NCBI RefSeq assembly: GCF_003184185.1
Contig: NZ_QHJG01000018.1
Location: forward strand, 1 to 64,000
Direction: 5' to 3'
Length of the DNA: 64,000 nucleotides
Source: Legionella qingyii
GTDB taxonomy: Bacteria; Pseudomonadota; Gammaproteobacteria; Legionellales; Legionellaceae
This document shows positions 17,728 to 25,983 of the stretch, piece by piece. The position numbers and the translations under genes were made by a program. The notes beneath the pieces are model-generated. The model was not told where the DNA came from and ran no database searches. It was given only the letters and a program-made list of their open reading frames with translations. How positions within the stretch are numbered: the first letter of the stretch is position 1; every line of letters starts with the position of its first letter.

Positions 17728-19194
17728 ATGAAAAATTATGAAATGTATATTGATGGAAAATTTACTTTAGCCATAAGCGGGAACACTCGCGACATTATTG
17801 ATCCCGGTAATGGCCAATTGCTTGCAAAAGTTCCAGAAAGTGCCAAAGAAGATGTTTTGCTCGCCATCAAGGCTGCACGTAAGGCTTTCGATGAAGGTGG
17901 TTGGAGAAAAACATCAGCGCTTGATCGAAGTAAACTATTGTTCAAGGTTGCTGATTTGATTCGTGCTAATGCAAAAATGTTAGCGGAGCTTGAAACACGA
18001 AATTGTGGAAAACCTTTGTTAGAGGCAGAATATGATGTGATCGATGCAGCCAATTGCTTTGAATTTTATGCTGGGCTCACTACTAAAATTCATGGCGAAA
18101 CCATGTCGGTTCCAGCAAACTCTTTTAGTTATGTTATACGGGAGCCTATAGGGGTATGCGGACAAATTATTCCCTGGAATTTCCCACTCGTTATGGCTGC
18201 CTGGAAGATTGCTCCAGCACTTGCAGCAGGAAATACCATAATATTAAAACCTTCAGAATTGACACCGATAACTGCACTTGAGTTATTCAAACTTATTGAT
18301 CAATGCGGATTTCCAGCTGGTGTAGTGAATCTTGTTACTGGCCCCGGCGTGGAAGTGGGTGAAGAATTAGCAATGAATCCAATGGTGGATAAAGTTGCAT
18401 TCACAGGTGGGACAGTTACTGGCAAAAAAATAATGCAGGCCGCTACAGGAAATTTGAAGAAAATATCCTTGGAGCTGGGTGGAAAAAATCCAAATATTGT
18501 ATTTGCAGACTGTGATCTTGAGATGGCAATTGATGGTGCTCTTTTCGGCGCTTTTGCCAATCAAGGTGAAGTTTGTTCCTCTGGATCTCGTTTAATCGTT
18601 GAGCGTTCTATTCACAAGAAAATGGTGGAAGGGATGTTGAAAAAAATTCCAAATATCAAGCTTGGCCATGGTTTAGATTGTGGTGTCAAAATGGGCTCAC
18701 TGGTTTCAGGTGCTCACCGTGAAAAAGTAGAACAGTACATCAAGATAGGGATTGATGAAGGTGCAAAATTGATTTGTGGCGGGAAGCGTCCTACAGGTGA
18801 CGTTTTTGAAAAAGGAAATTTTTTTGAGCCAACTATTTTTGATGAGGTGAAGCCTACAATGCGTATCGCTCGAGAAGAAATTTTTGGTCCGGTACTCGCA
18901 GTCATCCCTTTTGATACGGAAGAAGAAGCAATTCAAATTGCAAACGATACCGATTATGGTTTGGCAGCAGCTGTGTGGACTAAGGATCTTACTCGTGCTC
19001 ATCGCGTGACCTCTCAAATTCGTGCCGGAATTCTTTGGGTAAACCACTACCATCCAACTCATAATGAAATGCCTTGGGGCGGATACAAACAAAGTGGATC
19101 AGGACGTGAGTTAGGTTTGTATGGAATCGAAAGCTATCTTGAAATCAAGCAGGTGAATATTAATCTAGATGATGAACCAATTGGGTGGTATTAA
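17728..19194 (+). CDS. NAD(P)-dependent aldehyde dehydrogenase
   Basis: A 488-residue ALDH superfamily enzyme resembling betaine-aldehyde and gamma-aminobutyraldehyde dehydrogenases. Seen are the cofactor region GQIIPWNFPLVMAAWKIAPALAAGN, the fingerprint TGGTVTGKKIM, catalytic Glu249 (LELGGKNP) and the nucleophile Cys283 (NQGEVCSSGSR), then EEIFGPVL. Full length. Its stop codon overlaps the ATG of the next gene (TAATG), so the two are translationally coupled. With the aminotransferase and the divergent homospermidine synthase this suggests amine or polyamine breakdown (amino-aldehyde to amino acid). The exact substrate cannot be decided from sequence. Confidence 0.93.
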   Translation: MKNYEMYIDGKFTLAISGNTRDIIDPGNGQLLAKVPESAKEDVLLAIKAARKAFDEGGWRKTSALDRSKLLFKVADLIRANAKMLAELETRNCGKPLLEAEYDVIDAANCFEFYAGLTTKIHGETMSVPANSFSYVIREPIGVCGQIIPWNFPLVMAAWKIAPALAAGNTIILKPSELTPITALELFKLIDQCGFPAGVVNLVTGPGVEVGEELAMNPMVDKVAFTGGTVTGKKIMQAATGNLKKISLELGGKNPNIVFADCDLEMAIDGALFGAFANQGEVCSSGSRLIVERSIHKKMVEGMLKKIPNIKLGHGLDCGVKMGSLVSGAHREKVEQYIKIGIDEGAKLICGGKRPTGDVFEKGNFFEPTIFDEVKPTMRIAREEIFGPVLAVIPFDTEEEAIQIANDTDYGLAAAVWTKDLTRAHRVTSQIRAGILWVNHYHPTHNEMPWGGYKQSGSGRELGLYGIESYLEIKQVNINLDDEPIGWY

Positions 19195-20510
19195 TGAATC
19201 AAATTAATATTAAAACACAAATACCGGGACCAAAATCACAAAAATTAATGGAGCAGCGTTATAAACATGTTGCGCGAGGTCCATTTCACGCTACTCCCAT
19301 CTTTGTGGAACGAGCAAAAGGTTCATTTGTAGAGGATGTAGATGGAAATGTATTCTTGGATTTCTCATCTGGAATTGGTGTGGTGAATACAGGGCACTGT
19401 CCCGATACGCTGGTCAATGCAGTCAAGGCACAGGTTGATAAATTCATGCACACGAGTTTTAATATTCTTCCTTATGAAGGCTATATCAAGGTGTGTGAAA
19501 AATTAAATTATCACACTCCCGGTTGTTTCGAAAAAAAATCAATCCTATTGAATTCGGGAGCTGAGGCTGTAGAAAATGCGATTAAAGTTGCTCGTGCCTA
19601 TACTGGAAAGCAAGCCGTGATTTGTTTTGATCATGCTTACCATGGTCGTACTTACATGGCTATGGCACTTACCGCAAAGAATAAACCCTATAAGCATGGA
19701 TTTGGTCCATTTCTTTCAGAGGTTTATCGTGCTCCCATTCCATATGAGTATCGTTGGCAGGGAAAAAATTGTGTCGAAGAATGTTTCAACGATTTTTCTG
19801 AACTCGTTAATTTGCGTGTGGGTGTTGAAAATACCGCTGCAGTGATTTTAGAACCCGTGTTAGGGGAAGGGGGATTCATACAATTCCCAGTTCCATTTTT
19901 ACAAAAGCTTCGCGAGTTTTGTTCTGCAAACAAAATTGTTTTCATCGCCGATGAAATTCAATCAGGTTTTGGTCGTACAGGAAATCTATTTGCAATGAAA
20001 ACAATGGGCGTGGAGCCTGATCTTACGCTGACAGCAAAGGGGTTGGGTGGTGGAACAGTGATTGCTGGTGTAACAGGAAAAGCTGAAATGATGGATGCTG
20101 CAATGGTGGGTGGGTTGGGTGGAACCTTTGGCGGAAATCCACTGAGTTGTGCAGCAGCTCTTGAAGTATTCAAAATCTTTGAAGAGGAAGGGCTTTTGCG
20201 TCATGTTGCGAGTCTTTCAAAAGTACTTCATTCCAGGCTTTCTGGATTTAAAGAAAAATATAAAATAGTAGGTGATGTTCGTGGTTTAGGTGTTATGCAG
20301 GCGCTCGAACTGGTGGAAGATAAGAGTACGAAGGTACCAAATAAAGAAATGGCGGACAGATTAACAAGATTTTGTTTAGAGCGTGGACTGGTAATTCTTA
20401 GCTGCGGAGGATATGGAAATGTAATTCGCCTCCTTATGCCTCTTTCGACAGAGATAAAAGATTTGGAAATTGGACTTTCTATCATTGAGGAAGGACTCAA
20501 AACCTTATAA
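19194..20510 (+). CDS. Class III aminotransferase, 4-aminobutyrate/putrescine type
   Basis: A 438-residue PLP enzyme of fold type I. Diagnostic parts are the NSGAEAVENAIKVARAYTG cofactor segment, DHAYHGRTYMAMALT, IADEIQSGFGRTG with the PLP-nitrogen aspartate, and the Schiff-base Lys282 in LTAKGLGGG. It fits the 4-aminobutyrate aminotransferase (GabT-like) subgroup. ATG 19194 is chosen because it overlaps the stop of the dehydrogenase gene as TAATG; the upstream GTG at 19185 is less likely. Together the two enzymes could convert an amine to an acid by transamination and oxidation. Confidence 0.93.
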   Translation: MNQINIKTQIPGPKSQKLMEQRYKHVARGPFHATPIFVERAKGSFVEDVDGNVFLDFSSGIGVVNTGHCPDTLVNAVKAQVDKFMHTSFNILPYEGYIKVCEKLNYHTPGCFEKKSILLNSGAEAVENAIKVARAYTGKQAVICFDHAYHGRTYMAMALTAKNKPYKHGFGPFLSEVYRAPIPYEYRWQGKNCVEECFNDFSELVNLRVGVENTAAVILEPVLGEGGFIQFPVPFLQKLREFCSANKIVFIADEIQSGFGRTGNLFAMKTMGVEPDLTLTAKGLGGGTVIAGVTGKAEMMDAAMVGGLGGTFGGNPLSCAAALEVFKIFEEEGLLRHVASLSKVLHSRLSGFKEKYKIVGDVRGLGVMQALELVEDKSTKVPNKEMADRLTRFCLERGLVILSCGGYGNVIRLLMPLSTEIKDLEIGLSIIEEGLKTL

Positions 20511-20624
20511 AAAGAAGTGCAATATAAGTGGCGTGAGCAAGTGTGCCTAAATGCGTTAAAAGTCAAAAATCGCTAAAATGTTCTATATTTAACCATGATG
20601 GTTAAACTTCAAGGAGGAATAGAA

Positions 20625-20927
20625 ATGCATAAAAAGAACATTTGGTCGATAGTATTAACACTTTTAATTTCTTCATGCTTCATTTTTACAGAAGCTCAGG
20701 CTGCATCGGTAAATGTTGACCACCTGTCACAATGTATGGCAGCTTGTAAAGGAAATAAAGGCTGTGTTGATAATTGCGTTTCGAAGGATACTACGCGAGG
20801 GTTGAGTAAAGATATTCTTCAATGCCTTGCTGGTTGTGGTCTAGGAGTCACCTCGACAGCGAGTGATGCAACCCTAAAAGAGCAAATCAAAGCCTGCTGT
20901 CAAGGTTGTCTCAATGCGATGCATTAA
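20625..20927 (+). CDS. Small secreted Cys-rich protein
   Basis: A 100-residue protein starting at ATG 20625 after a strong SD (AAGGAGGA). Signal peptide MHKKNIWSIVLTLLISSCFIFTEAQA is followed by a mature part of about 74 residues with nine cysteines in CMAACKGNKGCVDNC, CLAGCG and CCQGCL. The paired CxxxC/CxxC spacing suggests disulfide-linked helical hairpins in the periplasm or outside. It resembles the next protein in pattern, not in sequence. No family or function is recognised. Confidence 0.75.
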   Translation: MHKKNIWSIVLTLLISSCFIFTEAQAASVNVDHLSQCMAACKGNKGCVDNCVSKDTTRGLSKDILQCLAGCGLGVTSTASDATLKEQIKACCQGCLNAMH

Positions 20928-20946
20928 CGCAGCAATGAATAAAAAA

Positions 20947-20969
20947 TTAAAATTTAGCCTAAATTTTAA
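20947..20969. other. AT-rich hairpin between the two Cys-rich genes
   Basis: TTAAAATTTA and TAAATTTTAA form a perfect 10-bp stem with a GCC loop. It lies 20 bases after the first Cys-rich gene and 33 before the second, so it may stabilise the upstream mRNA or weakly attenuate. Confidence 0.4.
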
Positions 20970-21001
20970 ATTGACACGAAAAAATAGTGAAGGAGCATGT
21001 T

Positions 21002-21211
21002 ATGGATAAGTCATGGAATAAAATTTGTACCATCTTGCTGGGAGCAGTAATTACTATTGGCTTTAGTAATTTGGCAGTTGCTGATGATGCATGCAAAGCA
21101 AAATGCGAAGTCAACTCTAAAAGTTGTACCAAAGGATGCGATGGGAATACCGATTGCATATTAAACTGCTCTGATACACGAGATAGTTGTGTTCAAGGCT
21201 GTGGTGATTAG
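21002..21211 (+). CDS. Small secreted Cys-rich protein
   Basis: A 69-residue protein; ATG 21002 is chosen since GGAG lies upstream and it opens directly into a signal peptide (DKSWNKICTILLGAVITIGFSNLAVA). The mature part of about 43 residues has eight cysteines in regular CxxxC pairs: CKAKC, CTKGC, CILNC and CVQGC. This spacing recalls twin CX3C helical hairpins. It probably forms an operon with the preceding Cys-rich gene (74-base gap). Function unknown; metal or redox handling is possible. Confidence 0.7.
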   Translation: MDKSWNKICTILLGAVITIGFSNLAVADDACKAKCEVNSKSCTKGCDGNTDCILNCSDTRDSCVQGCGD

Positions 21212-21251
21212 CAAGAAACGCTCTATTTAGCATGAGTTTTACACAATATAG

Positions 21252-21306
21252 AAAAGGAATAGTGACCTGAGAAAGCAGCTTTTTTATTCTTATTGCTATT
21301 CCTTTT
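21252..21306. terminator. Inverted repeat between convergent genes
   Basis: AAAAGGAATAG and CTATTCCTTTT are perfect 11-base arms with a loop of 33 bases. The position between the second Cys-rich gene and the convergent zinc-ribbon gene fits a bidirectional terminator, though the loop is long. Confidence 0.4.
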
Positions 21307-21314
21307 AACCTTTC

Positions 21315-22613
21315 TTAGTTAATAATCCATGACTCAAACATCCCCTTGGCGGTAGAGAGATCTTTTTCATATTGTTTTATTGGTGAAGCATAGCTCCAGG
21401 TATAAAAAGCTAATCCATCATCCCTTAAGAAGATTATATACATTTGCTTAAATTCTTTATTTTTATATTTGTAAGTAAAAACCAAGAATTCTCCATGAAA
21501 TCTCTTAGGATTTTGGGGCAGATTTATCTCTCCTTGTTGTAATAACTTAGGGTCTTTGGTATTCGCAAAAATCTGAGATTTTAAATCATCTTTTAATTCT
21601 TGAATGGTTGAGTATGTTCCTTTATTTTTTTTGGTCAACAGCGTCTGGATGGTAATTGTTGTGTTGTAAGAATCAGTGCCTTTTTTACCTTTAAAGTGAA
21701 CAGTTCCTTTTCCTGGTTTAATATATTCCCAGTTACTAGGATATTTTAGGGAGTATCTACTGTTTTTATTATCGAAATTCACCCATGTAAATTCCTCAGA
21801 TGTCGATAAGTTTGGTGGAGTGAATTTTTTATGATCTATATCTATTCCTGCCCCAGTATAACTTACCTTAATATTTAAAATCTTCCATGCTCCATCTTCC
21901 CATATTAAGCGATATTCAATTGGTGTCTTTGCGCCATCTTTTGCCGTCAGGGTTCCTTTAACAAATCCTATATTATTTTCAATGATTCGTTCATTAAAAA
22001 ATGCGCTCTCATTATTCGTTAATGAAGGATACTGATTTATAAATTTTTTAAAATCAGAAAGAGAGGTCGCTTTTTGGAAGTCTTTTGAAGTATAGGAGTA
22101 TGCTTTTTCAACATTACCAGATTTTAATGCACTAAGCTGATGATCAATGGAGTAAATCAAGCCACTTGTAAGAAACAATACAATCGCAAATACCGTACCA
22201 ACAAAGAGTAAAAACCAGGCGCCAATAATCCCAATTATCATCATTGCTTTTTTTAATGGAGATGGATTTTTTGTTAGTTGAATCAAGTTGCCATTTTTAT
22301 CTTCAAATTTGTTAGTAACTAAAAGAAGTAAATCGATTAAATACCATATGCCAAGTCCTCCTACTGTAAGGAGCATTAATAAGCCGGTAGTTATTTTTCC
22401 TACATAAATTCGATGAATCCCTAAAACTCCTAAAAATAAACCTAAAATGAGTACAAGAATGGGGGATTTCTGAGAACTTTCTTTGCCGGTGTATGGCTTT
22501 TGTGTCTGAGAGAAAGAAGAATCTGCTTCTATAGATGCGCCGCATTTACTACAAAACTGGGCATCTTGTGTTAGGTTATTTCCACAATGCTTACAAAATT
22601 TAGATGCATCCAT
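21315..22613 (-). CDS. Zinc-ribbon and TM2-domain membrane protein
   Basis: A 432-residue protein. Residues 1-30 are a double-zinc-ribbon-like segment (FCKHCGNNLTQDAQFCSKCG). Residues 50-95 form a TM2 domain (two membrane helices, VLILGLFLGVLGIHRIYVGK, then GLGIWYLIDLLLLVTN), and a third helix follows at about 125-150. The rest is likely outside the membrane: a DUF4864/NTF2-like part (ALKSGNVEKAYSYTSKDFQKATSLSDFKKFI) and a PsbP-like end (SRYSLKYPSNWEYIKPGKG). An SD (GGAGAG) precedes the ATG. Stress sensing or envelope function can be guessed but is not shown. Confidence 0.85.
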   Translation of the reverse strand: MDASKFCKHCGNNLTQDAQFCSKCGASIEADSSFSQTQKPYTGKESSQKSPILVLILGLFLGVLGIHRIYVGKITTGLLMLLTVGGLGIWYLIDLLLLVTNKFEDKNGNLIQLTKNPSPLKKAMMIIGIIGAWFLLFVGTVFAIVLFLTSGLIYSIDHQLSALKSGNVEKAYSYTSKDFQKATSLSDFKKFINQYPSLTNNESAFFNERIIENNIGFVKGTLTAKDGAKTPIEYRLIWEDGAWKILNIKVSYTGAGIDIDHKKFTPPNLSTSEEFTWVNFDNKNSRYSLKYPSNWEYIKPGKGTVHFKGKKGTDSYNTTITIQTLLTKKNKGTYSTIQELKDDLKSQIFANTKDPKLLQQGEINLPQNPKRFHGEFLVFTYKYKNKEFKQMYIIFLRDDGLAFYTWSYASPIKQYEKDLSTAKGMFESWIIN

Positions 22614-22786
22614 GCTTACTCTCCAATGTAATATCGAGCCAGTTCGAATAGACTCTAAATTCTATAGGCTAGATCTTGATATCTTACTTTTATATATAGA
22701 TTAAATTTTAATAAACTCAATAAATCTTATCTAAAATAGGAGATTTCCTACAAAAGGTTTCAATATATTGCTTCGAGGAGATAACC

Positions 22787-22951
22787 ATGCAAGAAAATAT
22801 ATTCAATTGCTTCAATGATCGGCTAAGGGAACTCAAGCTGCATCTCACTGCCTACATCCCGCGAGATGAATTGCAACAGCCCCTAGCTGATTTTATTACA
22901 AAAAAAATTAATAAAGATTTTTTATTAACGCTTCTTTTCTATTGTCTGTAA
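22787..22951 (+). CDS. Small protein, overlapping convergent gene end
   Basis: A 54-residue reading frame starting MQENIFNCFNDRLRELKLHL and ending in hydrophobic FLLTLLFYCL. A strong SD (GAGGAG, 6 bases before ATG) supports it. Its last 27 bases overlap the end of the minus-strand S1-domain gene. Amphipathic helix in the first half; no recognised family. It may be a regulatory or toxin-like small protein, but nothing here proves it. Confidence 0.5.
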   Translation: MQENIFNCFNDRLRELKLHLTAYIPRDELQQPLADFITKKINKDFLLTLLFYCL

Positions 22952-23770
22952 ACGAATTCCGTTCTCTTCAATATCAATCAAACCGCGTTTATAAAGTTGT
23001 CCCAATGCACTTTTAAAATTTTTTTTACTCTCGGCAAATGCCTGCTGAATTTCTGCAGGAGAGCTTTTATCATGTAAAGCCAAAAAACCACCGGATTGTT
23101 CAATCTTGGATATAATGCGCTGCGCTAATTCATTAATAGTGTTTTGCCCTATTTGTCTCAAAGTAATATCAATTTTGCCATCATCACGTACCTTTTTAAT
23201 GTACCCTTTCATTTTTTGGCCATAAATTAATGTTTGAAAAATATCACCTGCATGGATTAATCCCCAGTGACTGTCGTTGATAATTACTTTTCTTCCAAGC
23301 GGTGTACTCTCTGCAATAAGTAAACTAACTTCCTCACCTGGCTTAAAGTTAGCTGTTGTCTTATCCAAAAAATAATCGATTTTTGAGCTTGCAATAATGC
23401 GTCCCTGATTATCTTGCTTTAAATAAACAAGATAAGATTTACCAATTTCCATGGGCCGGTGTTGTTCTGGTTTGGGCACCAATAAATCCTTATCTAATCC
23501 CCAATCAAGAAAAGCTCCTACAGGATTTACATCAATTACTTTTAAAAATGCACAGCTGCCTAGTTTGGCAAGAGGATGCCTGGTTGTTGCTATAATTTTG
23601 TCGTCTGAATCAAAATAGACAAAAACATCCAGTACATCACCAACCAAAGCGCCTTTAGGGACCGATTTATTGGGTAATAAAATTTCCCCCCACTCTCCTC
23701 CTTGAAGATATACTCCAAAAGGAGCTTCCCGTACCATTTTCAATTTATTAAATTGCCCAATTTTTATCAT
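22925..23770 (-). CDS. CvfB/YitL-like S1 RNA-binding protein
   Basis: A 281-residue cytoplasmic protein of the CvfB (YitL) family: tandem S1-like OB folds (GDVLDVFVYFDSDDKIIATTRHPLAKLG, AFLKVIDVNPVGAFLDWGLDKDLLVPKPEQ, GQKMKGYIKKVRDDGKIDITLRQ) and a C-terminal winged-helix (PAEIQQAFAESKKNFKSALGQLYKRGLIDI). I place the start at ATG 23770, since two codons upstream the alternative is TTG. In Staphylococcus CvfB regulates virulence genes; the function in this organism is not known. It is monocistronic. Confidence 0.9.
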   Translation of the reverse strand: MIKIGQFNKLKMVREAPFGVYLQGGEWGEILLPNKSVPKGALVGDVLDVFVYFDSDDKIIATTRHPLAKLGSCAFLKVIDVNPVGAFLDWGLDKDLLVPKPEQHRPMEIGKSYLVYLKQDNQGRIIASSKIDYFLDKTTANFKPGEEVSLLIAESTPLGRKVIINDSHWGLIHAGDIFQTLIYGQKMKGYIKKVRDDGKIDITLRQIGQNTINELAQRIISKIEQSGGFLALHDKSSPAEIQQAFAESKKNFKSALGQLYKRGLIDIEENGIRLQTIEKKR

Positions 23771-24009
23771 GACCAAACTCGTTTTTTCATATATAAGTCA
23801 AGCTTAACACAGAATGTGTGTATTATTTATTAATGTTGTAGCCAAATTATTAACTGATAGTTGTATGGGTAGGACTATCTATGATGTTATAGCCGCATAA
23901 CAAAGTGGAGATACAAGGTTGATGCATTTTGACCCAACACAAAAATCCACTCAAAAATATGTATTTCAAGGCATTTTAAACATATGTTGCAAATTGATTA
24001 ATAAAAGAA

Positions 24010-24049
24010 AATAATCGGCTCCTAATTTTGTTTCAAAGAGTCGATTATT
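24010..24049 (+). promoter_or_regulatory. Hairpin abutting a start codon
   Basis: AATAATCGGCTC and GAGTCGATTATT pair over 12 bases (one G-T pair) around a 16-base loop; the 3' arm ends directly before the ATG of the protease gene. No SD is seen. Folding would bury the start region, so it may control translation, or it may be a remnant terminator. Confidence 0.45.
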
Positions 24050-25117
24050 ATGAAGCCAGCGAGAATTATAATATCCCTAATACAAGTGGCTATTTTAACT
24101 TTTTTGATAATTAAAGGGGCCATTTCTGGTGATGTGCATGTTATTGGCTCAATAAAACATACAATACAACCTACCGCCGAATCTTCTTCAAATTACAGTG
24201 GACTAAATAATACAAAGGTCATTCAACTGCTTAAAATTGAGTTATCTGACGAGGCTAAAAAACTGCTGGTGAGACGCATAAAAGATATCGCCACAGATCA
24301 TTCTCAGACTTCACTTTCATTGCTAGATGCCGAAACTCCTAAAATGGTTCAATTGGCTATGAATCATGTTCCTGTTCTGGATCAAGGGCCACATGGAACA
24401 TGCATCACATTTGCCATAACTGGCGCGCTTGACGCCGTGATTGGACAAGGGGATTACATTAGTCAACTTTGTCATTTACAGCTAGGCAATTACTTAGAAA
24501 AATATGGATATGCTCTGAGCGGTTGGGATGGCAATTATCCTATTGCAGTAATAAATCAGATTGAACAGTATGGAGTTGTGAACAAAGAAAAACAAACAAC
24601 TGTAGGATGTGGTGGTTTGACTGAGTACCCCAATCATTCGAATAAGAAACCTGAGACTTTTATAGATCCCAAAGAATACAGCACAATGAATGAGCTAATC
24701 TTCGGTAAGATAGTGAATTGGTCAAATATCTATTGGAGAATCAGTTCTTCCTGGACATTAAATGAAGTAAAAGAAGCGCTTCGCTCGGGCGACCGATCTG
24801 TTTTTGCGATCATGCTACCGCGTCTTGACATAGGTGTTGTTGGTGCTGTTGGAAATTATAAAACCAAGAACGATACTTGGTTAATCACCTCAGATGTGTT
24901 AATGGGTTTATCAAATATACAAGCGGCCCATGGAATGATCATTACTGGTTACGATGATAATGCGGTTGCTGTTGATAATTACGGTAAGAAACACACCGGA
25001 TTATTAACCCTACGTAACTCTTGGGGGAGTAACATGGGGAATAATGGAGAGTTTTATATGTCATACGATTATTTTAGATTACTGACATATGATGTAAGAC
25101 GTTTTTCGCCCAATTAA
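24050..25117 (+). CDS. Secreted papain-family (C1A) cysteine protease
   Basis: A 355-residue protein with a hydrophobic signal or anchor (IIISLIQVAILTFLIIKGAISG). The papain triad is visible: Cys118 in VLDQGPHGTCITFAI, His294 in AAHGMIITGYDD, and Asn323 in LRNSWGSNMGNNGEFYMSY. The oxyanion Gln lies in LDQG. About 90 residues between the signal and the active site could serve as a propeptide. The protein is full length for the family and probably acts in the periplasm or outside the cell (Lsp type II secretion is plausible). A hairpin directly precedes the ATG. Confidence 0.9.
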   Translation: MKPARIIISLIQVAILTFLIIKGAISGDVHVIGSIKHTIQPTAESSSNYSGLNNTKVIQLLKIELSDEAKKLLVRRIKDIATDHSQTSLSLLDAETPKMVQLAMNHVPVLDQGPHGTCITFAITGALDAVIGQGDYISQLCHLQLGNYLEKYGYALSGWDGNYPIAVINQIEQYGVVNKEKQTTVGCGGLTEYPNHSNKKPETFIDPKEYSTMNELIFGKIVNWSNIYWRISSSWTLNEVKEALRSGDRSVFAIMLPRLDIGVVGAVGNYKTKNDTWLITSDVLMGLSNIQAAHGMIITGYDDNAVAVDNYGKKHTGLLTLRNSWGSNMGNNGEFYMSYDYFRLLTYDVRRFSPN

Positions 25118-25162
25118 GAGCATGACCTAATATTCAACCCAGTATATCTTGGATGCATGCAA

Positions 25163-25273
25163 ATGACGTCGTACTTACTAAAATGTAGGCAGGATCCTAA
25201 AATTAGAGAAATTCTGAAATCCATCCATGACAAGCAAAACGATGTGCAGAAATTAGAACAACTGCATAGTTAA
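25163..25273 (+). other. Possible small reading frame
   Basis: A 36-codon frame beginning MTSYLLKCRQDPKIREIL and ending LEQLHS. It reads like a normal protein and is followed in the same frame by a few more sensible codons, so it may be a remnant of a larger gene. No SD. Low confidence. Confidence 0.2.
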
Positions 25274-25414
25274 AATGGAACTACATCAACTTGGCAGCCA
25301 TTCTCGCCAGTGATAATGGCTATAAAATTCTACAAGCACAAAATCGAGTTTTGACAATCTATTTATAATTCCAATATAATACAACCATAATACTATTTGG
25401 ACAATTTGTTTAAT

Positions 25415-25888
25415 ATGAGTGGTAAAGGCTTAGCTTATTGGCGACAAGCTTGGCAGGATGCAGGGTTTGGTAATAATTATGAGAATGCTCTGTATTTGTT
25501 GAAGCGTTATGCACGCCAATCATTTAATACTTACGGCAAGGACGTCGCCAATTTTTATTTTGGTGAATCAAGAAGTATTTTTGCTCCAAGTATTAGTCAT
25601 AAGAGTTGTCGCTTAACTCGTGATGAAAGAAGCATGGAGCGTGTTATAAAAGATTTGCAAGGTATTCTTGATGGCCGCCCAATTTATCAAGATGGGGATT
25701 TGCATAATATACTTAAAGTCTTTGGTGAAAAGATGAAGCAGGATTGCACGACATCTTTTAAGATTGTACAAAAGCCATCCTTTTTTGAACATTTTATGTT
25801 CCTTGAATATTTTCTTTCATTGTTGCAGAAATGTTTTGGGAACGATCCAACTGAAAAAACAGGAAATGGTTTCTCTCCGAAAAATTAA
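25415..25888 (+). CDS. Hypothetical protein, possibly 5'-truncated
   Basis: A 157-residue protein if started at ATG 25415; an in-frame TTG six codons earlier is possible. Neither has a good SD, so it may be the 3' end of a once longer gene. Helical, with WRQAWQDAGFGNNYENALYLLKRYARQSF and a conserved-looking RSMERVIKDLQGILDG. The C-terminus is helical and ends GNGFSPKN. No family is recognised, though the helical composition resembles C-terminal parts of Legionella effectors. The upstream 280 bases contain no intact gene. Confidence 0.5.
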   Translation: MSGKGLAYWRQAWQDAGFGNNYENALYLLKRYARQSFNTYGKDVANFYFGESRSIFAPSISHKSCRLTRDERSMERVIKDLQGILDGRPIYQDGDLHNILKVFGEKMKQDCTTSFKIVQKPSFFEHFMFLEYFLSLLQKCFGNDPTEKTGNGFSPKN

Positions 25889-25953
25889 AAGTACTCTGTT
25901 TTTCCTTGATCTTAAAATATAACCCACTGCATCGATGCTGATTTTACCTTAAA

Positions 25954-25979
25954 GATTGCCTACCTTGTGGTAGGCAATC
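25954..25979. terminator. Terminator hairpin between convergent genes
   Basis: GATTGCCTACC and GGTAGGCAATC form a perfect 11-bp stem with a TTGT loop, between the hypothetical gene ending at 25888 and the minus-strand MerR gene ending at 25984. The T-tract is short on both sides, but the position and stem fit a bidirectional terminator. Confidence 0.7.
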
Positions 25980-25983
25980 CAAT

